DNA of 54,810 bases from Limisphaerales bacterium (GCA_022616725.1 JAKEEH010000420.1:1-54810), one strand, 5' to 3'; positions 1 through 8,044 are shown, counted from the first letter of the stretch. The notes: generated by a model not told the origin, from the letters alone. Translations and numbers: made by a program.

Positions 1-116
1 GCCTGCATTACCGGCTCTCGCGTCGGCACTGCGTGGCGCCCTAAAAAATCGCTTGCCCGATGGAAATGCCACATTCCACACCACCTTGCGGAATCGCTGC
101 AAATCGAGCCAGGCGA

Positions 117-144
117 TTGACAAGGGAGGCAGATCGGCTACGTT
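117..144 (+). promoter_or_regulatory. possible promoter of rpsT
   Basis: A perfect TTGACA at 117-122 is followed after 16 bases by TACGTT at 139-144, a weak -10 match, about 30 bases before the rpsT start codon. Spacing and position suit a housekeeping promoter, but the -10 match is only partial and no start site is known. Bases 1-116 hold nothing I can recognise. Confidence 0.3.
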
Positions 145-175
145 ACGCGGCTCAATTTTGGATTAGATCGTTTTT

Positions 176-439
176 ATGCCGAATACGAAGTCTGCCGAAC
201 GCCGCATGCGCAACAGCGCGCGCAAACAATTGCAAAACCACAGCATCAAGTCGCGCCTGAAAACGCTATCGCGCTCCTATCTGGACGCGATTGAAGCCGG
301 GAAGAAAGAGGATGCGCAAACGGCGTATCGGCTCGCGGCGTCGGCGTTTGACAAGGCGGCCAAATCGGGGGCGATTCACCGGGCGAATGCCGATCGCAAA
401 AAGTCACGCCTGGCTCTGCGGTTGGCGAAGCTGAAATAG
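176..439 (+). CDS. rpsT: 30S ribosomal protein S20
   Basis: An 87-residue basic protein of the usual S20 length. It begins MPNTKSAERRMR and carries the family's NSA(R/K)-rich N-terminal helix, a central acidic/basic helix ending in a G-K-K linker, and the C-terminal IHxNxAxRKKSRL segment. S20 binds 16S rRNA near its 5' domain and helps assemble the small subunit. No clear Shine-Dalgarno precedes the ATG; the upstream base run is T-rich. The next gene is on the opposite strand and converges with it, so rpsT appears to be transcribed alone. Confidence 0.95.
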   Translation: MPNTKSAERRMRNSARKQLQNHSIKSRLKTLSRSYLDAIEAGKKEDAQTAYRLAASAFDKAAKSGAIHRANADRKKSRLALRLAKLK

Positions 440-474
440 GGCCGCGCGCCGTCGGGCGCTGTTCTCTTGCAGAT

Positions 475-1584
475 TTACGAATACGGCGCGCGTTCGCCCG
501 GGTTGCGTCCGGGCGGAAGGAGGGTTCCGGCGGCGGCGCGGCTGCGGAGATCCTGTTCTTCGGAAATCATCTGGTTCTTCACGCTGCGCATCCATTTTCC
601 GTGCGGGTTGTCGAGGTAACCGCGGGCGGTCAGCGGGCGATGTTTCATGTATTCCATCCACGCGGCATCCAGCGCCTGGCCAATTTCGAGCTTCGAAAGG
701 CTATCACAGTCGATTGCAGCGATTTCAGTTGAGAGGCCCGGCTTCAGGCCATCTTTGACGCGCTTGACAATGATCCGGCCGGGGCCGTTGGTCTCGCCGC
801 GCACCCAAATAAATTGCCGGACGTGCCAGCGGAGGAAGTCCGAGTCCCGAAGCGCGCCGGGGACGTCGCCGTGGACGAAAGCGAGAGGAAGGCGCGCGTA
901 ACCCGCCATCGAGTTGAAGGGCGCGGGGTAGCGGCCACCCTGACGGCGAGCCGGTTTGTCGGGCCAAAGGAACCAGTCAAGTTTTAATTCGTCTGATCCT
1001 TTAGTGTGAGCGGCAATGACTTTGTCGAGCACTGCGCCGGTGGTGTCGCAGCCGTGACGGCCATAGATGACCGAGGACCGGCCGTCTTTCGTCTTTTCCG
1101 TATGGCTGATCGGTTTGCCTGCCGGGTCAAGGATCATCTGGTCGCCGGTGCCGAGGATGAAGCCAAAGCGGTCTTTGTAATGGTTGCCCTGTTCCCAATC
1201 GAAGCGCAGGCCGATGAAATGGCGGGCCAGGCGGGAGTAAACGTCTGGTTTCGAGAGCACCCGGCTCTCTTCAAACTTAAAGCCGGGTCAGAAGACGCCG
1301 GTGCAATAGTTGTCGGCGACCTTGGTATAGGTGCTGCCGTCGCCGACGAGCGAGTAGCCCATGAGGAAGAGCGGCTTGCCGGTGGCCTGCGACATTTGCA
1401 ACGCTTGCTCAAGAGTCGGCACCCAGAAAACTTCGTCTGCGCCGCGGACAGCGTTAGTGGATGCGACCGCGCCAGAGATGAGGAGAAGCGAGAGAAGGGC
1501 GGCAGCGAGTTTGACGCAGAAATCCGAAGGTCGAAAGCCGAAGCTCGAAGGAAGGTCCGAAATCCGGAATCCGAACCGCGGCAT
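475..1584 (-). CDS. secreted thioredoxin-fold protein with in-frame TGA (candidate selenoprotein, or nonsense-interrupted gene)
   Basis: One reading frame runs from about 1584 (ATG; an earlier ATG lies at 1638) to the stop at 475 and is broken only by a TGA at 1288-1290. Before the TGA are a signal-peptide-like segment (VKLAAALLSLLLISGAVAS) and a thioredoxin-like opening (GKPLFLMGYS...NYCTGVF). After it come PGFKFEES, a helix ending ARHFIGLRFDWEQGN, and a strand pair FGFILGTGDQMILDPAGKPI, matching the beta3/alpha/beta4-beta5 parts of a thioredoxin fold. Aligned to the usual WCxxCK, the TGA sits at the first Cys. About 270 codons downstream remain intact with normal codon use. The residues just before the signal peptide come from an intergenic TTCGGATTTC-type repeat, so the exact start is unclear. 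The fold is well supported; the redox role and selenocysteine are inference. Confidence 0.6.
1260..1290 (-). other. in-frame TGA followed directly by a stem-loop
   Basis: In the transcript sense, TGA (1290-1288) is followed with no gap by CCCGGCT, a 14-base loop, and AGCCGGG, a perfect 7-bp stem spanning 1287-1260. Bacterial selenocysteine insertion elements are hairpins that start just after the UGA, so the placement fits. The loop is larger than usual and its G residues begin about 12 bases after the UGA, closer than the commonly described 16-37, so this is not a textbook element. The stem could be coincidental in GC-rich DNA. Confidence 0.4.
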
Positions 1585-1640
1585 TCGCGCTTCGGATTTC
1601 CTTGGGATTCCGGACTTCGGGCTTCGGACTTTCGTCATGT
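1529..1640. repeat. intergenic TTCGGATTTC/GAAGTCCGAA-type oligomer repeat
   Basis: Short imperfect units such as gaaatccgaa, cttcggattt and cttcgggcttcgga are strung together in both orientations between the peroxiredoxin and the thioredoxin-fold gene. The same family recurs at 35890-36140. Here it supplies the first residues (PRFGFRISDL...FGFRPSDF) of the downstream reading frame. Confidence 0.6.
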
Positions 1641-1651
1641 TTTGACTTGAA

Positions 1652-2185
1652 TCACGACTGTTTCAGCTTGGCGACGGCTTCCTTCATCTCCGCCAGATGC
1701 GTGTCCGCCGAAGGCGTGTCGGTTACGTGCACGATTTTGCCTTGTTTATCGATGAGGAAGCTGGCGCGGCGAGCCATCTTCGACTCACCACGACGCACGC
1801 CGTAGGTGTCGGTTATTTTTCCTTCGGCATCGGCGAGGAGCGTGAAGTTCAGGTTGTGCCTTTCGCGGAACTTCTTGTGGCTCTCCTCGTTGTCGAAGCT
1901 CACGCCAACGACCTCGACGCCGGCTTTCTTAAGGTCGGTCATCTGGTCGCGGAAGCCGCAAGCCTCTTTGGTGCAGCCCGGGGTGTCGTCTTTGGGATAG
2001 AAATAGAGCAGAACGGCATTTTTGCCGGCCTGATCGGCGAGTTTCCACGATTTGCCGTCCTGATCTTTGCCTTCAACCAGGGGCGCTTTATCGCCCACTT
2101 TCGGCGTTTTCGAGGGTTCGGCCGCGGTGGCGGCGAAAGCGGCGGCAACCACGATTCCGAGGGAGAGTTTGAACATGCTTTTCAT
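1652..2185 (-). CDS. secreted BCP-type peroxiredoxin
   Basis: A 177-residue thiol peroxidase of the AhpC/TSA superfamily, BCP-like subgroup, which reduces hydroperoxides through a reactive cysteine. An N-terminal signal peptide (MKSMFKLSLGIVVAAAFAATAA) predicts a periplasmic protein. The peroxidatic cysteine is C71 in DDTPGCT, with the BCP-type resolving cysteine C76 five residues later (CTKEAC). The C-terminal half holds the FxLLAD, YGV and FLID(K)QGKI segments of the fold. I chose the start at 2185 because upstream codons are low-complexity and overlap the preceding gene, while this Met begins a clean signal peptide. It lies 16 bases after the Gfo/Idh gene and just before the thioredoxin-fold gene; a shared envelope redox role is plausible but inferred. 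Confidence 0.88.
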   Translation of the reverse strand: MKSMFKLSLGIVVAAAFAATAAEPSKTPKVGDKAPLVEGKDQDGKSWKLADQAGKNAVLLYFYPKDDTPGCTKEACGFRDQMTDLKKAGVEVVGVSFDNEESHKKFRERHNLNFTLLADAEGKITDTYGVRRGESKMARRASFLIDKQGKIVHVTDTPSADTHLAEMKEAVAKLKQS

Positions 2186-2201
2186 ATGCGTTTGGATTTT
2201 T

Positions 2202-3224
2202 TTACAGCGTAACAATCTGACGTAAAGTAACGGATTTCTCTTCAGCTTCGCAAATCTCGACTGCACTAAGAGCATCGCGTCCAGTGACAATGGAGGGAGG
2301 CCGGCCAGATTGGATGGAATCAATCATGTGCTTGAGCTCGAGGACGTAACCGTCCGGGCCGGGGCAGGGGATCGTGCGCGGAGTTTGGCCCTCCTCACAT
2401 AAACGGAGGGTGTCGGCGCTGCGAGCAAGGTCATAATCCGCGGTCGCTCGCTCGAAATTGACGGTGTAAGTCATGCTGAAACCGAATCCGGGGACCATGG
2501 CCCAGCTTCCTTCGGCGTGCACGGTGGCGCCGGAGCCGACTTCGTACTGGGTGACGACGTGGTCAATTGCGCCGCTAAATTTCTTGTAACCGGTCGAGAA
2601 GACCGATTTGGGCCGGCCAAAACAGAACTGCACAAAATCCGTGTCGTGGATGTGCAGGTCGAAGAGGCCGCCGCCGGACTCGGCCCCATTAAAGAAGTTC
2701 TTTTGGCCCCACGCGGGGGGCTCGGCGACGCGACGGAAACGGGCGGCAAGGACTCTGCCGTATCTGGCGCTGTCGATCGCCTCCTTCAGCCACGCCCACC
2801 CGGGCCAAAAGCGCATGCACATGGCGGGCATGAAAAATCCCTTTGCCGTTTCGGCGGCGGCAGCGATTTGCCTGGCCGTGGTGGACGCGCGGGCGAGCGG
2901 TTTTTCGCAAAGAACGTGCTTGCCAGCTTTCAGCGCGGCAATAGCCAGATCGCGGTGAGCAACAGTGGGCGCGCAGATGTCGATCAAGTCAATGTCCGGA
3001 TCGCTGAGCAGGTCATTGACGCTTTTGGTCGCTTTGATGCCGTGCATCTCGAGCACAAGCGGCTTGTTGTCACCGACATTGCCGGTGACCTTGGAGAAGT
3101 CGCCGTCCAGATGCCGCCCGCTGGGATTGCACAAGGCGCCGAGCTTGACGCCCTCAAGCTGTTGATAGGCCTTGATGTGGGTGGCGGCCATGAAGCCCAA
3201 CCCGATGATGCCGACGTGGAGCAT
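2202..3224 (-). CDS. Gfo/Idh/MocA family oxidoreductase
   Basis: A 340-residue NAD(P)-dependent oxidoreductase. It opens with the Rossmann motif VGIIGLGFMA and carries the family signature HVLCEKPLA, with the lysine expected to act in hydride transfer. The C-terminal half has the beta-sheet substrate domain with FDLHIHDTDFVQFCFG, whose His-xx-Asp arrangement is typical. Substrates in the family are sugars, inositols and related polyols; the substrate here cannot be read from sequence. No signal peptide is visible, so it should be cytoplasmic. It is followed closely by the peroxiredoxin gene on the same strand. Verrucomicrobia carry many paralogues of this family. Confidence 0.88.
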   Translation of the reverse strand: MLHVGIIGLGFMAATHIKAYQQLEGVKLGALCNPSGRHLDGDFSKVTGNVGDNKPLVLEMHGIKATKSVNDLLSDPDIDLIDICAPTVAHRDLAIAALKAGKHVLCEKPLARASTTARQIAAAAETAKGFFMPAMCMRFWPGWAWLKEAIDSARYGRVLAARFRRVAEPPAWGQKNFFNGAESGGGLFDLHIHDTDFVQFCFGRPKSVFSTGYKKFSGAIDHVVTQYEVGSGATVHAEGSWAMVPGFGFSMTYTVNFERATADYDLARSADTLRLCEEGQTPRTIPCPGPDGYVLELKHMIDSIQSGRPPSIVTGRDALSAVEICEAEEKSVTLRQIVTL

Positions 3225-3229
3225 GCGCG

Positions 3230-3640
3230 TAAGATAGTTAAATAGTTAAATGAGTTAAAATAGTTAAATGGTTAAAAATGCGTGAATCGGTGAGAATTGC
3301 GTCGTTGTTGCAAGTGCTTGGTACAGCTTGGTCGAGCCGTCCAGTTTTTGTGAAATCGTAAAGTTGTGTACGGTTTTGCTGGCTGCAGGGTTGAAGGGTG
3401 ACCGGTTGAAGCGTTGAATCCTGAAACCGGAGGAATAGGCGAGCCCCAATCTCCGAGCCTCCTGAGCCGTCGAAGGGTTGGATCGTTGCACGCAAAAATT
3501 TCACCATTTTGAGGGTGGTTTTCATAAGAGGGCTGATTTCATTGGGTTTTCCGCATGTGACCCCTGAAGAAATGGTGAAGAAATGGTGAAGTTTTCTCGA
3601 GGGCATAAAGCGTTGAATTGAAGGGTTGAAGGGTGATGGG
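3230..3640. repeat. non-coding tract of GTTAAA/GTTGAA oligomer repeats
   Basis: The stretch begins with repeated 'gttaaat' units (3234-3281) and continues with 'gttgaag'/'ggttgaagggtga' units near 3408 and 3607-3640. Open frames here read as S-T-x-Q-P-F-N-P type peptides, a hallmark of repeat translation rather than a gene. Related tracts lie at 5640-5765 and 25430-25560. A small hairpin with stem CGCAGGTT/AACCTGCG sits near 3697-3715. Confidence 0.6.
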
Positions 3641-3799
3641 TTGATGTGGCGGAAACGATGCGCCGACAGGCTGCCGATTCGGAGATCTGCGATACCGCAG
3701 GTTGGAAACCTGCGCATCCCGGGAAAAGCCATCAGTTTTCATCAGTTTTCATCAGTTTGGCCTGGTTTCCGGACATCCCCCCTGTTTTTTCCCTGTTTT

Positions 3800-4120
3800 T
3801 CGCGAGTGGAGGCGGGTTGTTGCCAACCCGCCCCCTCTAAGAACCGTACGTGAAAGTTTCCCTTCATACGGCTCAAGCCTCTCTAACCGGTGCTTGCTGA
3901 TGAGAGCACACGGCGGCAACGGTGGTGAGTGCTGCCAGATCATGGGAGGGCCTTCGATGACGCAGTCATGTTCAGTCCACCCAGGACGCGCCAGGCAAAG
4001 CAGCGGCGCTTCTGGAAGTACTCGGTGTAGCGTGGGTCATACGGATGGGCTTGGCTCCGATTTTGATAAAGGCTCCTCCCAGGTAATACCTAATCACGGA
4101 GAGCTGATCAAATGTCGCAG
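3800..4120 (-). mobile_element. group II intron relic (3' end with domains V and VI, decayed maturase)
   Basis: Read on the minus strand, 3874-3841 is a 34-base element that fits intron domain V: it starts GAGCCGTATG and ends ACGTACGGTTC, with the AGC catalytic triad, a GAAA tetraloop and pairing lower and upper stems. Directly downstream, at about 3830-3800, is a perfect 9-bp GC-rich hairpin with a GCAA loop that suits domain VI. Upstream, broken frames still read HPYDPRYTEYFQKRR, like the segment before the C-terminal domain of intron-encoded reverse transcriptases, but stops interrupt it and no open reverse transcriptase frame remains. The 5' end cannot be placed. I infer a dead intron fragment. 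Confidence 0.6.
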
Positions 4121-4376
4121 AAGTAATCTTGAGCAACCCTAAGCGGTTATCCATTAGCAGCCCTATCACCGCCCAGACTAAGCCGACGAAGGCTGCAAGG
4201 CGCTCATTTCTGGCCTGGTGCGGCGTAAGAGAATGAGCTGTTAACGCGACGCCACAACCACGCGGAGTTCAAAGCGTAGTAGATATGCGTTAAGTCTGAG
4301 CGCAGGAAGTCGGCAGGCCGGGCGGTTAAAAAGCTATTAAATCGGGGGGAACCGCGGGGCGGCGAGCCGTGTCCCT
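4121..4376. other. non-coding stretch, no gene recognised
   Basis: Between the intron relic and the next open frame I see no convincing coding region on either strand; frames are short and stop-ridden. It may be further intron or maturase debris, but I find no motif to prove it. Confidence 0.35.
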
Positions 4377-4616
4377 TTAGGGAAAATCATCGGTTAGGAA
4401 GCCGTAAAGAAACTCAAATCCCCAGAGGGCCCAACCCGGCGCAGAAGTCGAAAAATAGTGTGTTTGGAACACCCTTTCGTCCAAATACACAGCCAGGAAT
4501 GGAGCAAGGTAAATCACAATTAGGCCGATCAGAAAGTAATTGGTCCAGTTTGCAAACGACATGATACGCCCGATTGACTGGGCACGTTGTCGGAGGGCAT
4601 TTGCTTGAGTCGCCAT
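4377..4616 (-). CDS. small membrane protein, unknown function
   Basis: If translation starts at the ATG at 4616 the product is 79 residues: a short charged N-terminus (MATQANALRQRAQSIGR), one strong hydrophobic segment (NYFLIGLIVIYLAPFLAVYL), and an aromatic tail. The open frame extends upstream to 4811 into the CBM9 gene's end, but that part has no protein-like character. I do not recognise a family. One transmembrane helix and normal composition make it a plausible gene; it could also be a chance frame beside the intron relic. Confidence 0.4.
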   Translation of the reverse strand: MATQANALRQRAQSIGRIMSFANWTNYFLIGLIVIYLAPFLAVYLDERVFQTHYFSTSAPGWALWGFEFLYGFLTDDFP

Positions 4617-4741
4617 TTCTTTTGCCTGCGGAGCATCAGGTTGCACTCTGATTCCTTGAGGCAGTCTGATTGTTCCAAAACTAACGCGCTTGCACAATAA
4701 CAGATCGGGGGCGGCGGTCACCGTGGCTAAACGGCGGGCCG

Positions 4742-5557
4742 CTATTTGCCGAACTGCAGGTAGCCAAAACGCGCCGGTTGGTGGAAACCCGGCAGGCGCG
4801 TGGGCGACCAACTCAGCAATTCCGGCGGTCGCCCCTTCGCCCGGTTAAAACGATAAAAGTTCGCCCGCCAGGTCACATTGGGTTTCGGGCTGGGTTGGCC
4901 GAGGTCGGCAAAGGGCAGGAGCACTTCCACCTGCCAACTATTGTCTTTATCGTTTGAGTTGCCCACCGTGCCTTTCACCTGGACGGCGCTCTTCATGCCT
5001 TTGGCGGTGTAACTCCAGTCGCCGGTGAAGTTCGTGGAGACGCCGCGGTGGTCCAGTCGGTTGGTGATAATGGCGTCGAAGACACCGCCGAGAGGATTCC
5101 ACTGCAGTTCAAAGTAGCGATCCAGGCTTTCGGAAGTAACGAAGAATTCTGCAACTTCCTCCTCCCAAAACTTGCTGTCGCGCGCCGTGAACGTGGCCTG
5201 AATGTCGGAATCGGTGCACGTCCAGCCGAGATAAAGCGCGTTGGTGTCATACCAGATACGAACGACGGTTTTCTCTCGCTCAGGTCCGGAGCCGTCGTTC
5301 TGGGAGAACGGTGTCAAGACCGCGGCGTTCGCCCAGGCTGGTTCACTCAGGTCGCCGTCCACGATCACGGGGCCGTGCAACTGCGGTACTATGACGCGCT
5401 CAGGCGCAGGGAGAGATTTCAGATCAATGGACTTGTCTGCCGCCGTAGTCGAGAAGAGGCTCATGAGGCACCACACCACGGCGAGAAGAGCGCGGCAAGC
5501 CGGCAACAGTTGAAAGAGCGAGCCGGCTCGGAGCGCGGGAACTAAATTGAGTGACAT
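4742..5557 (-). CDS. secreted carbohydrate-binding family 9-like protein
   Basis: About 271 residues starting at the Met at 5557, which has AGGA nine bases upstream; a longer start at 5608 is possible. A hydrophobic leader (LLPACRALLAVVWCLMSLFSTTAA) indicates export. The rest is one CBM9-like beta-sandwich: PVIVDGDLSEPAWANA near its start, then WYDTNALYLGWTCTD, the EEEVAEFF strand and NSWQVEVLLPFADLG. Proteins of this type bind sugars or act as substrate-recognition modules on the surface, often without an enzyme domain, as here. Its 5' side is flanked by repeat-rich non-coding DNA, and no sugar-degrading gene lies next to it. Domain assignment is firm; the ligand is unknown. Confidence 0.75.
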   Translation of the reverse strand: MSLNLVPALRAGSLFQLLPACRALLAVVWCLMSLFSTTAADKSIDLKSLPAPERVIVPQLHGPVIVDGDLSEPAWANAAVLTPFSQNDGSGPEREKTVVRIWYDTNALYLGWTCTDSDIQATFTARDSKFWEEEVAEFFVTSESLDRYFELQWNPLGGVFDAIITNRLDHRGVSTNFTGDWSYTAKGMKSAVQVKGTVGNSNDKDNSWQVEVLLPFADLGQPSPKPNVTWRANFYRFNRAKGRPPELLSWSPTRLPGFHQPARFGYLQFGK

Positions 5558-6107
5558 GACGTTTGATCCTAATAGCGCGCCCTTCGCTCGCAAGCCCGTT
5601 GTGGTCACCGGAGCCTCTTGTGGAAGCTGAACGGTTGCGGAGCAGTTAAATGGTCAAAGGAGTTAAACGGGGTTGAACCGCAGAGACACAGAGGCGCGAA
5701 GGCCCGGAGGCGCCGAGGCGCAGCGTTGAAGCGTTGAACCGTTACAAACGTTACAACGTTTAATCGGGGGAACGGCGGAGGCGGAATTCGAAAGCGAGAA
5801 TTGCAAATTGGAAAATATTGGAATTTCAAATTCAAAAGCGACGGGCCCGGCAGGTGCGAGTTCCTGCCGTCAGGGCTCGAGCAGAGGGTCGGCGGTGTCA
5901 CGCGGCAGCCAGAGTTCACTTCCCGCGGGGTGTCCTCGGGTCCGATCGTCCGCGGAAGGCTCAAGGCAACGCTTCCGCGATCGCGCCCGCGATTAACCAA
6001 TTCGATGTTTTTGACGAAGTTGAAATGCAGCCGCCATCAGGCGTGCGGATCTGCAGGGCCGTCTGCGTTCGCGGCAGTTTTCCGCCAAGGCTTCGCGGAG
6101 GGGTTAT
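5558..6107. repeat. non-coding tract with GTTGAA, CACAGAG and TTGCAAATTGGAAA-type repeats
   Basis: From about 5640 to 5765 there are gttaaa/gttgaa units, a 'ccgcagagacacagaggcgcgaag' type unit (shortened here), and gttacaacgtt units; 5790-5835 has AT-richer caaattgg/tttcaaattc units. From about 5836 to 6107 the DNA is GC-rich with no convincing gene, although short frames exist on both strands. The same families occur in other gaps of this window. Confidence 0.5.
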
Positions 6108-6545
6108 CTAACACTTGTTCCTGGACGCCGAGCCCTTCTGCACCTTCAAATCGCGGGCGCGGTTTCTTTCCTCCAGTTTCTGGATCTGCTCGGGATTCAA
6201 GAAGGCTTTGATTCGTTCGTCCCTGGCTTTGAAAATGGCGCGCACGCGACCATCGTTGTCTTTGCGGATGGCCTTGAATTCGGCCGCGGTCTGTTCGAGG
6301 ATAGGGCGGATGTGCTTGACCTGCGCCTCGGTCAGATCGAGATCCTTCTCCAGCCGAGAGCACATATGGTCTGTGAACTCACGCAGGCCGCGATCGTTCC
6401 GCTCACGATCTCCGCGCTCGGTTCGCGGCGGGGGGGGCGGCGGCGCTTTGGATTTGCCGACGCGGTATCCGACGCTGCCGCCGACGGCGAGCCCGGCGAG
6501 GAACAAGGCGACTAACCCGGAAATGACTTTGCCTTTGGCGTTCAT
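6108..6545 (-). CDS. membrane-anchored CpxP/Spy-like periplasmic stress protein
   Basis: A 145-residue protein: N-terminal hydrophobic anchor (VISGLVALFLAGLAVGGSVGYRVG), a proline run, then a charged all-helical domain with DLTEAQVKHIRPIL and FLNPEQIQKLEE. These two 'L(T/N)xxQ' helices are the hallmark of the CpxP/Spy/ZraP-like group, small chaperones or metal sensors of the periplasm. The start at 6545 is set by an ATGA overlap with the upstream anti-sigma-like gene, giving translational coupling. Being the third gene of a sigma/anti-sigma cassette suggests it senses envelope or metal stress; that is inference. Confidence 0.7.
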   Translation of the reverse strand: MNAKGKVISGLVALFLAGLAVGGSVGYRVGKSKAPPPPPPRTERGDRERNDRGLREFTDHMCSRLEKDLDLTEAQVKHIRPILEQTAAEFKAIRKDNDGRVRAIFKARDERIKAFLNPEQIQKLEERNRARDLKVQKGSASRNKC

Positions 6546-6859
6546 TGTGCCCACGTCAGTCCCATAGCTTCGTCGAGGGCTTTAGTCACGGCGGAAATTT
6601 CGTCGGGTTCGCGGACTGTTTCGGTTTTGTCGATTGCGGCGAGTGTCAGAGCCACCGCCAGAACCGTCATCACGGCTGCCGCGGCCAATGCTTTGCGCAA
6701 GAGCGGCAAGAGCGCCTCGGAGTCCGATTCCGAGCGGGCGGAGCGCCAGGCGGCCAGAATACGGGCCTGGGTCGGAAATTCCAGTTGCGCCGCGACGCAC
6801 TCTTCGCGCGCGCGGATGGCGGCATTCCTGAACAATCTGCTTAACGGATCACGTTTCAT
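6542..6859 (-). CDS. single-pass membrane protein, probable anti-sigma factor
   Basis: A 105-residue protein with a charged cytoplasmic N-terminus (MKRDPLSRLFRNAA...), one transmembrane helix around residues 56-76 (ALAAAAVMTVLAVALTLAAI), and a short acidic outer tail. It starts in an ATGA overlap with the sigma-factor gene and ends in another with the CpxP-like gene. I see no HxxxCxxC zinc motif, so it is not a classical zinc anti-sigma factor. Position, topology and size support an anti-sigma role by context only. Confidence 0.6.
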   Translation of the reverse strand: MKRDPLSRLFRNAAIRAREECVAAQLEFPTQARILAAWRSARSESDSEALLPLLRKALAAAAVMTVLAVALTLAAIDKTETVREPDEISAVTKALDEAMGLTWAQ

Positions 6860-7449
6860 TTTCGTTTGCTCAACAGCATATCCAATTGTTTACGCAGCTT
6901 ACGGCGTGCCCGGAAGGCGCGGACTTTGATCACCGATTTGCTCCACCCGGTGCGCTGGCGGACTTCCTCGACCGAGCGGCCCTCGAGGTGCATGAGCGTA
7001 ATCACCATCCGATCCGACGGGGACAATGTTTCCAGCAATTTCGTCACCAGTTCATGCGAGGCGATGCTCTGCGACGGCTCGAGATCCTCGCTGGAGACCG
7101 CCAGTGACTGCACCACTTGCTCCTCTTCTTCCGAGAGGTCGGCGTAGCGCAATTCGGGCCGCACCCGCTCTTTCGAGATCTGGTGGATGCAGGTGTTGAT
7201 CGCGATGCGCGAGACCCAATGCTCGAGCGGCACCAACCCCGCGTATTGCTCGAGACGCGTAAACACTTTCACAAAAACCGCTTGTAACATGTCTTCTTCG
7301 CTGGTGCGTCGAGGTAAATGAGCACGGACTAATTTCAACACCAGTGGATGCAGATGCTCCAACAGGTCGCGCGCCGCCGCTTCGTCACCCTCGCGCACTC
7401 GGGCCACACACGCTGAAATGTTCAGCGCGGGCTCCCGCTCATGTGCCAC
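6856..7449 (-). CDS. ECF-family RNA polymerase sigma factor
   Basis: About 197 residues if started at the GTG at 7449. Region 2 is seen in LLEHLHPLVLKLVRAHL, DMLQAVFVKVFTRL and the DNA-melting WVSRIAINTCI; region 4 in LETLSPSDRMVITL, then the helix-turn-helix SVEEVRQRTGWSKSVIKVRAFRARRKLRKQL. It would direct RNA polymerase to stress promoters and is expected to be held by the membrane protein encoded next. The open frame continues to 7662, but that part overlaps the divergent HPr promoter and looks non-coding, so the start is uncertain. A long acidic linker (ADLSEEEEQVVQSLAVSSEDLEP, split here by eye) joins the two regions. Confidence 0.8.
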   Translation of the reverse strand: MAHEREPALNISACVARVREGDEAAARDLLEHLHPLVLKLVRAHLPRRTSEEDMLQAVFVKVFTRLEQYAGLVPLEHWVSRIAINTCIHQISKERVRPELRYADLSEEEEQVVQSLAVSSEDLEPSQSIASHELVTKLLETLSPSDRMVITLMHLEGRSVEEVRQRTGWSKSVIKVRAFRARRKLRKQLDMLLSKRK

Positions 7450-7696
7450 AATTCTCAAGGATTTAGACCAGCTAAAACTATCGTGGTTACAGGCAATTGT
7501 CGCGTGAATTTGTGAGGGTCGGTTCGCTTCACGGTTCGAGGGAGTTTCCGCGCGCGATGGCAGGCGCGTGCAAACGGAGTGGGCACAGTCCAAGCGACCT
7601 GTGAATGTCAACTTCTTTCGGATTAACTGGATGCCGGAGACCCCTATTTTTGTATTTTGCAATCGGCGTGAGGCAGAGTATTATCAGGGTCAACGG

Positions 7697-7996
7697 ATGT
7701 CGCCAGCTCGCAAAATCAGTGAAGAATTGAGGATCACCAAGGAATTGGTTATCACCAATAAATTGGGCGTCCATGCCCGTCCTGCGGCCATGTTTGTCAA
7801 AACGGCCAACCGCTATGACTGCGACGTGTTCGTCGAGAAAGATGGCGAGCGGGTCAACGGCAAGAGCATTATGGGATTGATGATGCTCGCCGCCGGGCCT
7901 GGAAGCCGGCTGCTGATTTTTGCCGAGGGCGAAGATGCCGCCAAAGCCGTGGTCGAACTCGAAGCCCTCGTGAAACGAAAGTTCGACGAGGAATAG
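7697..7996 (+). CDS. HPr-family phosphocarrier protein
   Basis: A 99-residue protein starting at 7697, with about ten extra residues before the usual HPr start. The active-site histidine is H26 in LGVHARPAAMFV, and the regulatory serine position is S57 in NGKSIMGLMMLAA, both intact. HPr passes phosphate from enzyme I to sugar transporters or, as NPr, serves nitrogen/carbon regulation. No PTS genes are nearby, so a regulatory role with an HPr kinase is possible, as the serine site is kept. It heads a plus-strand run with gatC, ftsY, ribD and ribE. The frame extends upstream to 7568, but that part overlaps the sigma-factor leader. Confidence 0.9.
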   Translation: MSPARKISEELRITKELVITNKLGVHARPAAMFVKTANRYDCDVFVEKDGERVNGKSIMGLMMLAAGPGSRLLIFAEGEDAAKAVVELEALVKRKFDEE

Positions 7997-8044
7997 GCCG
8001 CGACGTTCCTTGCCCTTTTGGTTTCTTCATCTAACCTTCTATCC

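Noticed and set aside
475-1584. Read-through by a reassigned UGA codon (genetic code 4 or 25)
   Set aside because: TGA ends many sound genes here, including those with ATGA/GTGA overlaps (sigma factor, ftsY, plsY, the GNAT fusion), so UGA is a stop.
1006-1650. Long plus-strand frame opposite the thioredoxin-fold gene
   Set aside because: It has no family features and lies antisense to a clearly coding frame.
3238-3742. Minus-strand frames of up to 164 codons
   Set aside because: The peptides read as repeats of S-N-P-F-N and are produced by GTTAAA/GTTGAA tracts.
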